A stretch of DNA of 64,000 nt, from positions 20,862,501 through 20,926,500 of the forward strand of contig NC_084761.1 in NCBI RefSeq assembly GCF_028858725.1, written 5' to 3'. Positions 35,561 through 49,300 of the stretch are shown in pieces. Origin of the DNA: Colius striatus (taxonomy: Eukaryota; Chordata; Aves; Coliiformes; Coliidae). The notes beneath the pieces were generated by a model that saw only the letters and a list, made by a program, of their open reading frames with translations, ran no database searches and was not told where the DNA came from. How positions within the stretch are numbered: the first letter of the stretch is position 1; every line of letters begins with the position of its first letter. The position numbers and the translations under genes are program-made.

Positions 35561-38041
35561 CTTTCTGTCCTAACTTGATCTTCCTGAATTTACACATATT
35601 CTTATTTCTGCTTCAGTATTTCTCACAGACATAGGCAATACCTAACAATTATATTGCAATTTCAAACAACTCATGCAAGAGCAAGGGATGCTGCCAGCAG
35701 ATACACTTTCCTAGGCAAATAAAATAAATCCTGGGAGAATATACTAGCATAAAAATTATTTCATGTTGATATTAAACACAGCGTTGTTTTGTTGGGGTTT
35801 TTTTGTGTTGTGTTTTTTTTTTTAAAGGTTGACATTATTAGCCTTAAATAGGGTTGGGAGTGGAAACATTTATGAACATTCCAGACTGCACCTCTTCAGT
35901 CCCCTCCAGCTGTAGGCTGCAACACAATGCTCCTATGCCTCTTGGCAGCTCTCAACACAGCAGTAAAATGGTTCAAGTGCAACAGCAACACCGCTGAGCA
36001 GCGAGTTGTCAAACTGCCACACAGTGCTGAGAAAACTTGCTACATGCAAAAGCTGAGTACAGGAAGGGGAAGTCAAGATTGTGGCTTCTCGCACTGTGGG
36101 CAGGATGGGGATAAAAACAGCACAGGAATTTTTGGGTATCTCATGAGCAGAAACTTGTAAAAGGTCCCAAATACACAGCAGAAGTATCCCTGTAGTATTT
36201 TAAATAAAGCTAAATAAACACCAAACATCTGCCCTTTAATAGTTGCTGAGATGTCCCCATACTCCTGAGCTGCACAAAACACTACGTATTCCCTTCAAAA
36301 TGCCTTCATCAGAATGCCTCATGGAATGTCTTCATTGAGAAACGACGTGTCATGAACATCACCACCTCAAACACAGCATCTTAGCCCATACCAGGATACC
36401 ATCCACAAGCAGACTCCCACAACATGCAGCAAGCCTAGAAGCAGAATGCAGGTCCTCAACATGCATTGCCCCCCAGGCATTTGTTTTCTGCCCATGTCCT
36501 CTTCATTTTTATTAGTAAATCCATTGTGAGTGTAATTAGAAGGATGGAATGCTCCAAACTTCTTATATAGCTATGGCATTTTCTTATGTGTAAAGTTCAG
36601 CACAAAGCACTGAATCCACACATCCTTTTTACAGTTTCCAAACACAATAAGAGAATCAAGTTCCTCCAAAGACAAACTAAATAGGTCAGGACCTGGCTGC
36701 TTTTGGTTTTGTTTGTTTAGATTTAAGTACAGGAGTTCCTCATGAATACATAAGGAGAACCTGAGAAGCCAATAAAACAGCAAAGAAAAAAAAATCCCAG
36801 CACTAATTTTGGGAAGTGAAAACTGAGCTTGATACAGAAGGTACAGTGGTGATGCTGCTTGGGCTGCTATGAAAGGCTTAACCCAAATTGGTTAGTTTTT
36901 GTAGAGATACTGACACTAACTCTTGAATCATAAAAAAACAAAACCCTAACCCTGTGTTTATGAATAAGGGAAAAGGGTTATTTTTTTAAGCTTGTCCACA
37001 ATAGCAGTCAAGATAAATACTAAATACATCATCAACTGAATGTCAATAACAGGAAAAGACAACCAGACTGCATTCACTCAATGTTCTTGTGTTAAATCCC
37101 CTCTGCTTCTGTCTGGTGATTTGACATGACTGAAAAAAGTTATGAGGAAGGAGGAAAAAACAACTGGCATTTTTTAAAATGACCTACAAAAGTGCTGACA
37201 AGTTAAGACCAAACACAAACACAGGAATCGGGATGACAATCAAGTGAACCAAATCAAACCAAACTGGAAATGAAAATGTCAAGTGACATGGATGGCTTTC
37301 TCACCAACCCTCTTCCTCGACCCAGCATCCTTCTGTCTAAACCCTAATATCTGAAGCACTCCAGGAGCTCTTTCTTTTTCGTCCAGAAAGGAAAGCTCAG
37401 ACCACTGCACCATGCTTCATTAACCCTGCCTGATTCAGTGCCAGGAGTTACAGCAGCACTTTGCACTCAAAGGCACTTTAAAGTTTAAGTGGAAGTGAAA
37501 TTCTGCAGCGCCATCAGTATAACAGTAACTGATAGTTTCCTTGCCAGTTATACCTCATTATGCCCTAAAAAGTACTGTCCACGTTCTAGATAGTGATGCT
37601 AATGGAATAAACACTGACACATGCCCTTTAGAAGGTTGCTCATAGGATAATCTTCTGATTTTAACTTCTAGTCTGTTGCTTTAACCATTTGCTGGGGTTT
37701 TTTTTGGACCAAAGCATCCCACAATACAAGGGAAAGTTGAAAGAGCTTACTGAGAGATATTGAACATGCACAACTAGTTTTATTCATGAAATTTTTTTCA
37801 TTAAGGCTAGCACACTCTCCTTCAGTGTATGACAAATAGTACTTTTATCATGAAACAGAAACCTATAGTCACATTATTGCATTGATTTAAATTGCATTGT
37901 CTCATATTTGTTGCTGTAAGAATAATAAATAATACATTTAATAATAAATATTTAAAGTGGTCAAAAAAGAAAATTCAGTAAACGCTTCTAATAGCATTGG
38001 AAGTATGTAATTATTGTTTTTGAGATTAGATTTGAGATTAG

Positions 38042-38755
38042 ATGGGGGTCGAACTGCTGGAGAGCAGCTCTGCAGAGAGAGACCTGGGAGTCCTGATTGA
38101 TAATAAGCTAAATATGAGCCAGCAATGTGCCCTCGTGGCCAAGAAGGCCAATGGCAGCCTGGGATTCATCAACAAGAGTGTGGCCAGCAGGTCAAGGGAG
38201 GTTCTTCTCCCTCTCTACTCTGCCCTGGTGAGGCCTCATCTGGAGCCCTGTGTCCAGTTCTGGGCTCCTCAGCTCAAGAGGGACAGGGAACTTCTGGAGA
38301 GAGTCCAGCACAGGGCCACCAAGATGATCAGGGGACTGGAACATCTTCCATACAAGGAAAGGCTGCAGGAACTGGGGCTGTTTAGTCTGGAGAAGAGGAG
38401 ACTGAGGGGAGATCTTATTAACATTTACAAATATCTAAAGGGTGGGTGTCAGGAGGTTGGGACATCCCTCTTTTCTATAGTAGCCAGCAACAGGACAAGG
38501 GGTAATGGGATGAAGCTGGAACACAAAAAGTTCCACTTAAACATAAGAAAAAACTATTTCAGTGTTCAGGTGAGGGAGCCCTGGCACAGGTTGCCCAGAG
38601 GGGTTGTGGAGTCTCCTTCCTTGGAGGTCTTCAAGACCCACCTGGACATGTTCCTATGTGACCTGATCTAGGTGACCCTGTTTCTGCAGGGGGGTTGGAC
38701 TAGATGATCTCTAAAGGTCCCTTCCAACCCCTACCATTCTATGATTCTATGATTT
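38042..38755 (+). pseudogene. CR1 LINE 3' copy with a 209-codon open ORF remnant
   Basis: This 5'-truncated CR1 retains an uninterrupted C-terminal ORF part ([58 protein letters not shown]) to its stop, then the 3' UTR core and an ATTCTATGATTCTATGATT tail. It is nearly identical to the copy at 29.1-29.8 kb, which implies recent activity of one subfamily. It lacks the catalytic domains and is not a functional gene. Confidence 0.92.
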
Positions 38756-41700
38756 GGAAATCAGGTAGATCATGAAGCACTGACAAAGAAAACAGACTTT
38801 CAGCATCACATTTGAACACCTTGCAATCCAAAAACTGAGGAAGCAACCAGACAGACTGCAATGCCAGGAACAGTCTATTCAGACCTTACAAAGTAGCTTA
38901 AGAAAAAAAATTCTTAAAACCATAAAAATACCATTTCTAAATTTATTTTTTTTAGAGAGAGAGAGCCTTGCATCAAGAAGAAAATATAAGTCTGTTCATT
39001 TTACTGTAACTTCTGTCTGGGAAAACTGTTTCCAAAACAAGACAGTTGGAGTAATGGATACTAAAACTGGTTATCACTGCAGGTCCCACTGCCCCAGCAT
39101 GTGCCTACTTACAGAGCAGGAGAACAAAGACGAGAACACAGAGTGTTTGGGTGCTGCTGCTGCCCAGGGAGCCTCTGCTCTCCTGTCACCTGCAGCTGTA
39201 CTTTGCTGACACTGCTGACCTTGCCATTGTCTCCTCCCTACAGATCCCAGTTTTATCTACTTCCTCTGGCCACACCATGCACAGCGACTCAGTCCGCACA
39301 TTATCCCACACCTACCCTCTCTCGTCCCTCACTTAGTGATCCTTATCCAGTACCCAACTGCCCAGAAGTGCTTTACCTCACACTACAGCACCTGTGCTTT
39401 AGTCATCAACGGTGATGTTTCACTGCAATATTGTGAATGTAAAACTGTTATGAGAGTATATTTTTTAAAGGCTATTTTCATCACTCAATAGACATCTGAC
39501 ATAAGTTAAGGCTTGCCAAAAGAAATTGCAGTCCTGCAGTCATGGAGGGAGGGAGACAAGAAGGAAGGGAGAAAAAAAGTCTACATGGGACTTGGGAATT
39601 CCAAGCCCACTCTCGATTGCACATACAGGACAAGTAAATAGCAAATGTACATCACAATACATGAATGCTGTAATCACACCCAAAGTTTTATTCCTGTCTC
39701 CACAGGACAAACATCAGGCATTTCTGTGATGCAATGATGTGGAGTTACATGGCGTGTTTCTTCATAACCAGTGTCTTTCCAGAGGGAAACACATGCATAA
39801 CTGCTATGAGAAATTTATCATTTCAGTTTGGTACTTGATGGTTTCCACAAAGCAAAAAACCAAAACGCCTACTTTTAGTTTTCCCCCATCTTTCACTTCC
39901 CATCTGAAACTTAAGGGGTTTCTCTGCAATACTTTCAATTCATTATCTCCAAGGGAAATAAGCCTGCCTCTCATTTACCAGGTCTGACTTCATTTAAACT
40001 GAACAAGCTTAAAAGCATAAAGAAAACAACTCTCAGTTGTAATTTCTTAATGACAACACTGAAAATATTTACTCAAGTTTAAAGTTTGCAACATAAACCA
40101 GAATTAGAGCAGCCCTGATGTAGGTCTCAGCCTAGCCTTACAGGCCACTGGCTTTGTCTCTCAACTGTTTCAAATCAGCAGGAGGGCTGGCACTTTGTAA
40201 TCTTTGTCCAGAAGAGCTTCCTAAAACTTCAACTTCCCTTCAGCTCAGGGTCAAGCATCCATCTTCCCTCAGTCACTTGCTCTTCTTCACAGCTCATGAT
40301 GGGATTCAGTGTAAATACAGTAAGCAGGACGTCTCCTCACTCCCTGGGGAGATGACCATCTTGATCCTGTTACTTCAGTACATGCTGTCTGGATTACACG
40401 ACCCAACTGTTGCTCAAAAGATTTATGACCATTAACACACTGTAATTAATTTACCTTGTATATTACTGACTTCATATTTGTTCTAGTAAATCTGGTCTAC
40501 AGCTCCTTGAAACTCTGCAGCCCTTGAGTGGTTTCTGCCACCACATATATTTTAAGAGTTACTTTTCTAACAAGATCATAATCTCACGCAGTTCCTGTCG
40601 ATGGCTTCAAGGTCCCTGTTCCTCTTAGGACAATGCTTACAGGACATCTGATTTGTAACAGGAACAGGATAATCCATAGAGGAATTTCACCTCTTCCAGC
40701 AGTTTACTTTTCCTATTCCACATTACCAGAGAACATCTAGACCGAAGTTAACAGTTACCAAAGTTTCTTCCTACATGTACTTTGCTCTCAGCAGACAGAT
40801 GTGGCTTCATACCAGGAGAGAAGTTTCCTCAGCAGCACAGCCTCATACGGCTCCCTCACAATCGAATAGCTCTGTAGCTCCCCTGCCAAAAATAAGGAGA
40901 TTCTCCCTCGCTCCAAGGAAACTTAAGTGCCAAGAAGGCTGCCAAACTGTAAAATAAAAATATAACTAATAAGGTCATGCTGCTTCCTTAAACAATTTTG
41001 AAGTATGAAAAGAAACATGGAAAAATACTTGAAGAGAAAATGGAGAGAAAAGATGACTCAATAAACTGTAAAATAGATTAATGGGCAAGAGGTACTTGAG
41101 CATTGAGAAGAGCCTTTAGTTTTTTGGAAGAGCTGTACAACTTCTACTCAGGGCATTTTACACAAAAATGTGTATCTGAAGCTAAAACTTTTACATTACT
41201 GGTCAAAAATGAGAAAAGACTCTGACATTAGCCACCAAAAATTAAACTATGGAAATGATAATTGACTATTTGATAAACACACCACTCCAATTCTGCACTT
41301 TGGTGCAAACAGAACAGGACTTTTTAAAAATAGAGATACTGTAGTTCTTGACAGTTCCAAGTGAATTCAGACCACAGAGTTATCACATGTATTCCTTCTG
41401 TTCTCAATTACAGGCTGAACCCCTAAGGATCAAAATTTCCATTGCTCTAACGTGAAGCTCCTCGTGATTATTCCAAGTAGAACTTTAACACGAGGCCATT
41501 TTGCAGTTCATAACTTCTCCCAAAAGTTGAGATCAGTGTTCAATCCCATACACTCTTGAATGTGCCATGGAAATACGATCAAGATGCTTCTTGCACCTCA
41601 GCCTCTGCAGTGATCATTATAAATACTGCAAACAAATGAGAGCTTGATAGCTACTAGTCTCACATTTGATGCCTGCATAGCACAGTAAAGTCCTGATTAC

Positions 41701-44700
41701 CTACTTAAGAATCACTGTTTGTTTGAAAGAAGAGAATTCCTTTCCTAAGCCAAGCCAATGTACTGTATATAGCAAAAGCAGCTTATTCTCATACACATGG
41801 AACGGTTCCAAACAAGTAGTTGAAAAAGAAAATGAACTGCTTGTGTTATTAAATTGAGCATCCACGTCACATATTGAACACGTAGTTGCAAGAAACTCAG
41901 TCACTACACCAATGCATCTATCCTTCTGCTACACGCTACTCTTAAATTGAGGAAAATTTAAGTTTTGCTCAGTTACACTCAGAAACTCCAATTCTGTGGC
42001 ATTTACATTGTTCCCCGTCAGACCAGAATATGTTTCCCAAAGCATATCGCCTTTGGCTTATGAAGTAGCAGAACTGGGCCTGGTTTTACTGGGGAACCTC
42101 ATCACCACAGGAGGATGCCTAATGTTTTTAAACATCAGTGAGTAAGGCTGTGGTTACAATTCTGCCTTTACATTACTAGCTCCCTCCCTCTCCCTCCGGC
42201 TCCTATCACAAAACTGGCCTCAAGTGAGATTATTCCAGAGAAGGCTGTGGCAAACAGGCTCCCAAGGAAAGGGGTGACAGCAGGTCTGGCCTCAGAAATA
42301 ATAAGCACCAGTTGCAGTTTCTGCCTCTCTGCTCAGGGGAGCCTTTGGAGCACAATCAGAAAGCACAAGTGCTGGACTCCAGTTCCCTCCAGCATCCTGA
42401 TTCTAATATCTGGCACCATTAAAACTCTTGATGCCTCTCTCCCATTGGAATTAAAACACAGTATTTCAGTGAGGAATAACAAACTTGAGCAAGGAAGAAT
42501 CACTTCAGTCTCATCCTGTATGTTTGAACTGTTGTTCCTAAGTAATATGCTTAAAAAAATCTATAAAAACTAACCACTATTAACAAACTATTTCCATTGG
42601 ACAGAAGAAAACCCCAAGTCCTGCAGCATCTTGTTTAGTGAAAATCAGTTTCTTCAGATATTTTATTTTCTTCCCCTCCCTTTGGTATAGTTACAAAAAA
42701 AAACCACCTACAAACCAAAAAACACCAACCCAAAAACACCCACCAGTGGAAACTCACATTATAGCAAATTGTACAAAAAAAAACTTTGAAGGTGTCAGGC
42801 CTGAAAGCCAACTCAGCTGAAAAAGCTGAGAATCCAGAAGAGTTGAAGCTAGGGACTGCTGTACTCCCATGCAATCTAACAACTGAGTCGGCACAAGGCA
42901 TTACATGAGAGTAGCCCAGCAGAAGTGTACAGCAGTCAACATTCTCCACACTAAAGTTTTCTTTTCCCATCACATTTTAAACCTTCCCCATCCTGTTTGC
43001 TCTTCTGTTCTCAACTCTTTGTCTTCTTACTTCTTTGCTGCCCAGAACCACTCTCTTCCTCTTCTCACTGTGACACCCTGAGCTGGCTGGCAGCTCTGGG
43101 ATGCAAGCATGGGTGCAGGCGGCTATGGTGCAAGACTAGGAGCAGAGTTTCTGTTTGTCAGCGGCACGAGGGGTGCACGGTGAGGAGGAGGAAGAAGGCA
43201 GAGAGGCTGCTTGTGGGTTGGGAGCATAGCAAAGAGAAGGCAGACGCAAAAGACTACCAGGAAGCAGCAAGAGCTGAGGGACAGCAACTGGTGGCTTCAA
43301 ATCCTTGTTTCAGCAAGCTGTTGGATTTGCTACTGCATTGTATTATTTTTCACGTCTCGATTTGCAAGAAAAATAAAGTGCTTTTTTATCCTTCTTTTTC
43401 ACAATCCCTACCTTTCTACATCAGTTTCATGGAGACATTACAAGACACACCAGCCTCAGCTCCTAGGTCTCCTGCTCTTCCTCTCAGACAAGCACTTGGT
43501 GCCTCCAAGCCCCACCATCCCTTCCCCTCAGCTCACGCAGAGGAGAGGACACCGCGGCAGTGCTGACGCAGCAGTGCCAGTTGGAACGCTGGGGATAACG
43601 CTGTGTCAGCTTTTCTGCCATGAACACTTTTTCCTGACCTTATGTCTCTGCTATAAACATTACTTGGGTCCAAATCACCCCCTGAGAAGTCTTTCCTCCT
43701 TCCCACCTTACGATTCTATAAATACCTCCAGAAAGGTCATTACAATACAGTTCTCATTTTACTCCTCATTTTTGACATATGAATTAAAGAATAAGGCAGT
43801 GAAATGAGCAAATACTATTTCCTAATGCTTTCTGGTACTTTCAAGAGAGTCACTAATTACAGCTTTAAAAACAATTGTTTTTCTGGTTTTGGGGAAGCAT
43901 TAGTCTGGTATCAGCATTTGAATTGTTTACATAGGCAGGCAAGAGTGCAATCTACACACTGTAAGGACATATCCAGCACATTTCAGAAAGGCAGCTCAGA
44001 AAAGCACTATTATAGGCACTGGATTCATCCAAGTCTATCTTCCCTCTGAGTTTGCTCTGAGCAAGAAGGTGAAGAGAGCAGAAACAAGAATCTAGAGTGT
44101 GACTGGAAGGGCTTCCAAGCTACACTATCAGAGCCCTACAGAGGCTGGAAGGTCATTTACTGGCTACAGAATGACAAGTCAAATGAGCAGTCACTATTTA
44201 TGACACAGAGAGAGAAAATACATATTAAAAAGAACCCATAAAAATCAATCCACCTACACTAGAATGGTCTGTTAAAAAACCCGTAACACTGAAATCCAAA
44301 AACATCTGACTAAGACCAAGCAAGGTCTGGATAAGCCTGTGCCACATGCAAGAGTGTGGGAGTTGGAAGCTGGCTGAATTCACTGCTCCAGCTCTGCTTT
44401 CCTGAGCCTACAGCACCTCTCTGAAACCCTGGGAAACACCCTTCAGAGGGATCCTTAGTCTCTGCACTGGAAATCTCTGTCTAGTATCCCACCGAGTTGA
44501 CTGTTTGGCAAGCAAATCCAAACCCAGGGGCTGCTACCACTGAAAGCAGCTGTCAAATGGAGATTAAATGATCACCTGAGAACTACTTTTAAAGCTCAAA
44601 TCCTCACCATGGGATAAGTTGCCTCATCCAGCAAGATACTGATATAGTAAGATATCGCTGACTTGATAAACCCGTATCCAAAGGGTCACAGGAGACTACT

Positions 44701-45574
44701 TGGAGTTGCACTTCAGTAGTTACTGGAAAAGGGTCAGGCTTGAAAAGATGGAGGCTCCTCACTGTAAGACCAAAGATGGTCAGCATCCAGCAAGGGACAC
44801 TCAGAACTTGGCAGCGTTGGTGAGAGCACTGGCTACTACACAAAATTGCTGCAGAAGTTCACTGTATGTCCTTCTTCCCTTTTTTCACTGGTAGAGCAGG
44901 TGTGGATGTTCTCTTGTGTTTTCAGTACTCACAAAGCTTTCGGTCCTCATTTTATGTGACCTGGTATTAAACTGTTTTCAACATCAGCTCAGATCACAAA
45001 TCCTTTTTCAGGAAGAAAGCAAGATGTGTTACATCTCCACTTTTCAGGCTTCCAAGCTGTTATAAACAACAGCATGCTCAACAGAAGTGAGCTGTAAGGC
45101 TTGTGATGGTATTATCACCTGACAGTAGGCGTAACTACGTAATCACTGGGGCTTTCCAAAAACTACCCACTGACCATACACAGACACACATCTGTGTTTT
45201 GACAGTATGCTCCACGGGCCAAAGCTGACAACTAAGAGTGCTATAAGCCTTGTTTTATGAGTAAAGTTACGATAAAAGGAGCACACAGTATCTTCCTTCC
45301 TGAGACATACAAACCTGATCTTCCCAGATACATCTTTAGGAACAACAATTAAGCACAAATCTATCTCTCTCAAATGGATAGATCACAACAGAAGCAACAA
45401 ATCCTGAGGGCAATCTGAAGCACCAGTATGGCTTTTTAATACGTCAAACGGCGTCCAGGTTCTCCACACAGGACAAGAGCCTCTCATCCCACAGACCCCC
45501 CCCACCTCAACTTGTGCAGGGGTTGTAACAATGCGACAGCTGCAGGGATCCCAGGGCAGGGAACCAGACTGTAC

Positions 45575-45752
45575 CTTCGTGGGTAGGCTCCGGGTCGGGT
45601 GTCAGCGAGATGTCGTCCAGCTCGCGCAAGCAGAGCCACTCTCCATCCATCGACACTCGGAATTTGCAAAGATAGATGGTCTCCATGGCAGCCTGAGTGA
45701 TCTTGTCTGTGGTGGGGGTTGGCATGTCGCTTTGAGGCGTCAGAGCAGACAT
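45575..45752 (-). CDS. RUFY3: RUFY3 alternative first coding exon (short/neuronal form N-terminus)
   Basis: This encodes residues 1-59 plus one base. It begins MSALTPQSDMPTPTTDKITQ and continues through FRVSMDGEWLCLRELDD and SLTPDPEPTHE, nearly identical to the human RUFY3 N-terminus as I recall it. It ends at a GTAC donor in phase 1 (GAA G|), joining exon 22638-22811 to restore Asp-Pro-Asn-Tyr. The ATG at 45752 is the conserved family start. The sequence carries many Ser/Thr-Pro sites before the RUN domain. A 22.8-kb intron follows, unless the cassette exon at 31826 is used. Confidence 0.95.
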
Positions 45753-46239
45753 GATGACTCAGCTGGTACAACAACCGGGGAGAGAAAAAATGGGGAGAGA
45801 AAAAATAGGAACTAAAAAGAAAAGCTTTCTGAAGAAGAAAATAAATACCTTGCTATGAAAGGACAGATAATGCTCAGAATCACAGAGACTGCTCTGGCCC
45901 TTTCATATATAAAGCAAGGTAAAAACGCTGCTCCTTCACACTCGTCTCTTCCTCCCTCCTTTCCACCAATTGTCGTTGTCTTCAGCTATGCTGGAGGCTA
46001 CTGATCCTAAACAAGCACAAAAAACCTGGCTTCTGCATCAAAGGCAGGAGGGGAAGAAAAGATAAAAAAATATAAAAAGGAGGAAAAAAAAACCCCAAAC
46101 AGAAGAAAGAGGAAAAAGAATGGCTCCCTTCGATGACTACCCAAGCAAAAACGGAGGAACAATGCGGAGACAGATATCCAGGTTTGCTGAAATCAAACTG
46201 CTGGTGCCTTTCTTCCCAGCTAAGCCAGGGCAGCGAGTG

Positions 46240-46330
46240 CCGATAGGATTGGTTGTGCGCAGTAAGCAGGGTGTTGACCAAAATGGCTGACTAATGAACT
46301 GAACTGAAAATTCAGGCTCATGTGATCAGC
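46240..46330 (-). promoter_or_regulatory. RUFY3: Candidate promoter elements of the proximal RUFY3 first exon
   Basis: About 0.5 kb upstream of the ATG at 45752, three recognisable motifs cluster within 80 bp: an inverted CCAAT box (ATTGG, 46248-46252), a YY1-like core (AAATGGC, 46281-46287) and an M-box/E-box (TCATGTGA, 46318-46325) followed by CAGCTG. There is no CpG island here, unlike at the distal promoter. That clustering marks a promoter is inference; single motifs of this length occur often by chance. Confidence 0.4.
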
Positions 46331-49300
46331 TGCTCTCAGCGTAGGGCCAGCAATTCCCAGGATGCTTCCTAGATGCTGCTGATGCAGGGACGGCAATTAG
46401 GCTCTCCTCCTCCACAGCACCTTCTCACCAGGCTGTGCTCGTCGATTTGTGAGCCCGCACAACACACCACGCAGATTTCTCATCAGTCGCCCCCATACTA
46501 CAAAGAAGCCCAGACTAGCAGTGCCAGGGATACAAAGACACATTTGTATTCCTTTCACGTTCCTGAATGTCATTACATGAATTAACTAAGTACCTTTGTT
46601 TTCACAGGAGGTGTGAAAGTCGTAATTTATGGATTATTTACCATGCGACCTTCTCAAAGGGTACCCTTGAGCTACAATTTCCCACAGACAAAAAAATGTT
46701 AGGATGGATTCATCCTCACATGAGAGGGGAAAAAAAAAATGTGGCTCTAAATACTTCAGTGATAGAGAACTGATCTCTTTTAGGAGGGCACACGCATGTG
46801 GAAGAACAATGAGGGAGAACGCCACAAACACATATACCTACGTGACCAAATGTTACACTTGAAAAATCTCATCTGAAAATTGGTACTGCACAGGTGAAGC
46901 TGATGAAGATGAATTAGCTGTCAGCAGGGAGAGAAACAGGCTCTCAGTCACTCAAGACAAAGATGACAGCATTGCGTTGCTCTGTCCCTTCCTGGCCGGC
47001 TCAAGGTCCTCCATGTCCTCAACCCATGCAGCCCCAGCTCTAGAAGACGAGAGGCCCCAGGTCAACAGATACCCTTCTTATTGCCCAGGTCACTACTCAA
47101 TCAGGGCACGGGACATGGTATCACTATCCACTTTGATTATATTATCAGGCAACAATAAATTAGCTTATCTTACTTCATTCCTGTGTGGCTCCGGTACATT
47201 TGTGGAAAGTAGATGCACAGGATCCATCTGAAAGGGATGTTTGTTCCCCCCAAGTAAATCTGGAGAAGGCTGACTGATCACCAGAACAGCACATTGATAG
47301 GAACATGTGGATGATTAATGCACGGCATCTTAATTATTCTCCACACTTCCCCAAAGAAATACTCAAAAGCATGCACGTCTGCTTCTTAGGGACGTGAAAT
47401 ATGGTGACTGATCACTCGACACCCATTATGTAAACACCTCAAAAAAGGTTAAGAGCTGTTACTTCTAACAGGCCAAAAGAAGCAGTTGCCCTCAGTACAA
47501 ATTCCCTGCACGGTGTATAACATTTTGACCCAGCCAGTCATTCCCCCATTAGACTAAAACAAACAAAGAGCCATGCAGAGTATTATTGCAGTGATGCAAA
47601 GGAGAATTATTTCACAAACGACAACAGTTACTATTGTTCCTTCTCCCTAAAAGAGAAGGGGGATTATAAACAGTGCTGACGGCTTTTTAACTCATCTGAT
47701 ATTTGCACATCCTTTCATCAATGTATTATTATTCACATTGCACCACTCTGAAAACCAGCAAAAGCTGCCATATACAATCAGCTGCAGGAGAACAACTCAT
47801 CACTCTTACTACCCTTTGGTAGGGTCTAAACATCGCAAGTAAATCCTTCAGGATCCTCACACTGCCATAAGGTATTATCCAACATATCTAATGCAGAGAC
47901 AGTTTAATTTTTAGTTTCAAAACCATCAGAAACACAAACAGCACTAGGTGTAACCTTGCAGCTCCCATTTCACAACACGGCTCTTTAACTGAATTTGGGA
48001 CTGGCAAGCAACCCACGTACCAGTGTCATAGGAAAGGTCTGTTAAAAAAAATAAGTAACTGTTCAACTGGTTTTCTTTTATGCCATTCTTAACATGAAGA
48101 AATAAAAGGCAGCCTGCCCTTTTCAGCTCAGTTGTATTTTCGAGCACCATTATGCAACATTCCCATTGCAAATACCTCATAGGGATATTTAACATACTTG
48201 AAAAATGTTTTCCAGCTTGGATAAATTTCAGCTTATTAGTATGTTTTGCCCAAAACATAGCTTTGGACACAATATACCACCTAACAGATTTGGAAAATTG
48301 CCACCTTAAAAGACACTGAGCTACCTCACCTCTGTGAAACCGAACCTTTTATTCCCCTAAGAAACAAAAATGACAGGAAGCATGCATGTGCTTAGAACCT
48401 CCACTGAGTTGTATTTCATTTTTTTTTTCAAAGCAACAAGTCCAGAACTTGGTTTTCAAGCTGATGTGGGTTTTCTTGCAGGGGTTTGACATGGGTCTTG
48501 GAAGACGTAAGAACTCCTCATCTGTCCAGAGGAGGCTGTAATCTCCATGTTCTAGTACATGGCTGAATTTACACCTACAGTATAAGGGTAAGTTAAGGCA
48601 GGTAGCAAAACCTTAACAAAAGTGGGTGATGTTCATATGTCTGCTACAGTACCATGGGAAAATAAAAACTACTCAGAAGGAAAACAATAACAACAAAACC
48701 TTCAATCCCCCTCCCAAAAGACCCCAAACAGGAAATATCCTATGACTTGCTGACCTTCTGTCACTACCTGGAAAATACAGGACAAACCTTCCCCTATCCC
48801 CATCTTGTGCTTCAAGATTATAAAGCAACAAAGCACCTTATAAAGAAACAGAAGAAGGGTATTAAATGTTTGTACTTTCAGAATGTCTTTGATAAAATTA
48901 CCATGCAACTCAAGGTCAACTGATAAAGGTTCCTGTGCATTCAATGAGTGGCCAGCGGACAGAAGAAAACCAAGTACAGGCATAAATAAGGAGGAGGTTA
49001 TTCATGAAGAACCACTTTCTCAAACAAGTCTGACAGCCTTGACAGGTCTTACAAAACCCTCACGTTAGCCACACTTTGGCAGAAGTGGATAGAGGCTTTG
49101 GCTTGATGACAAAACAAGGCAGTTTTTAGGGGGGAAAAAAAAAAGAGAAAATTTTCAAGATAAAAGAATTAGAAATGGGATGTATTGGAATTTTAAGACT
49201 AGCCACCTGGAAGCAAAGCATTCCATCAGCCACTAGGATCTGAAAGCTCTGCTGTACTGGAAAGTATTTTTAGCTTCAAAAGCTGAATAAATTAGAATAA

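Larger units (their letters stand above)
31880..45574. other. RUFY3 intron 1, 5' part
   Basis: It contains the CR1 copies at 33.1, 35.3 and 38.0 kb. The long plus-strand frames near 43.0-43.8 kb overlap each other, lack any recognised motif and look like chance. No other gene was seen. Confidence 0.5.

Noticed and set aside
42997..43807. Two overlapping plus-strand frames of about 190-200 codons inside RUFY3 intron 1
   Set aside because: They overlap in different frames and have no recognised domain, clear promoter or splice pattern. They look like chance open frames.
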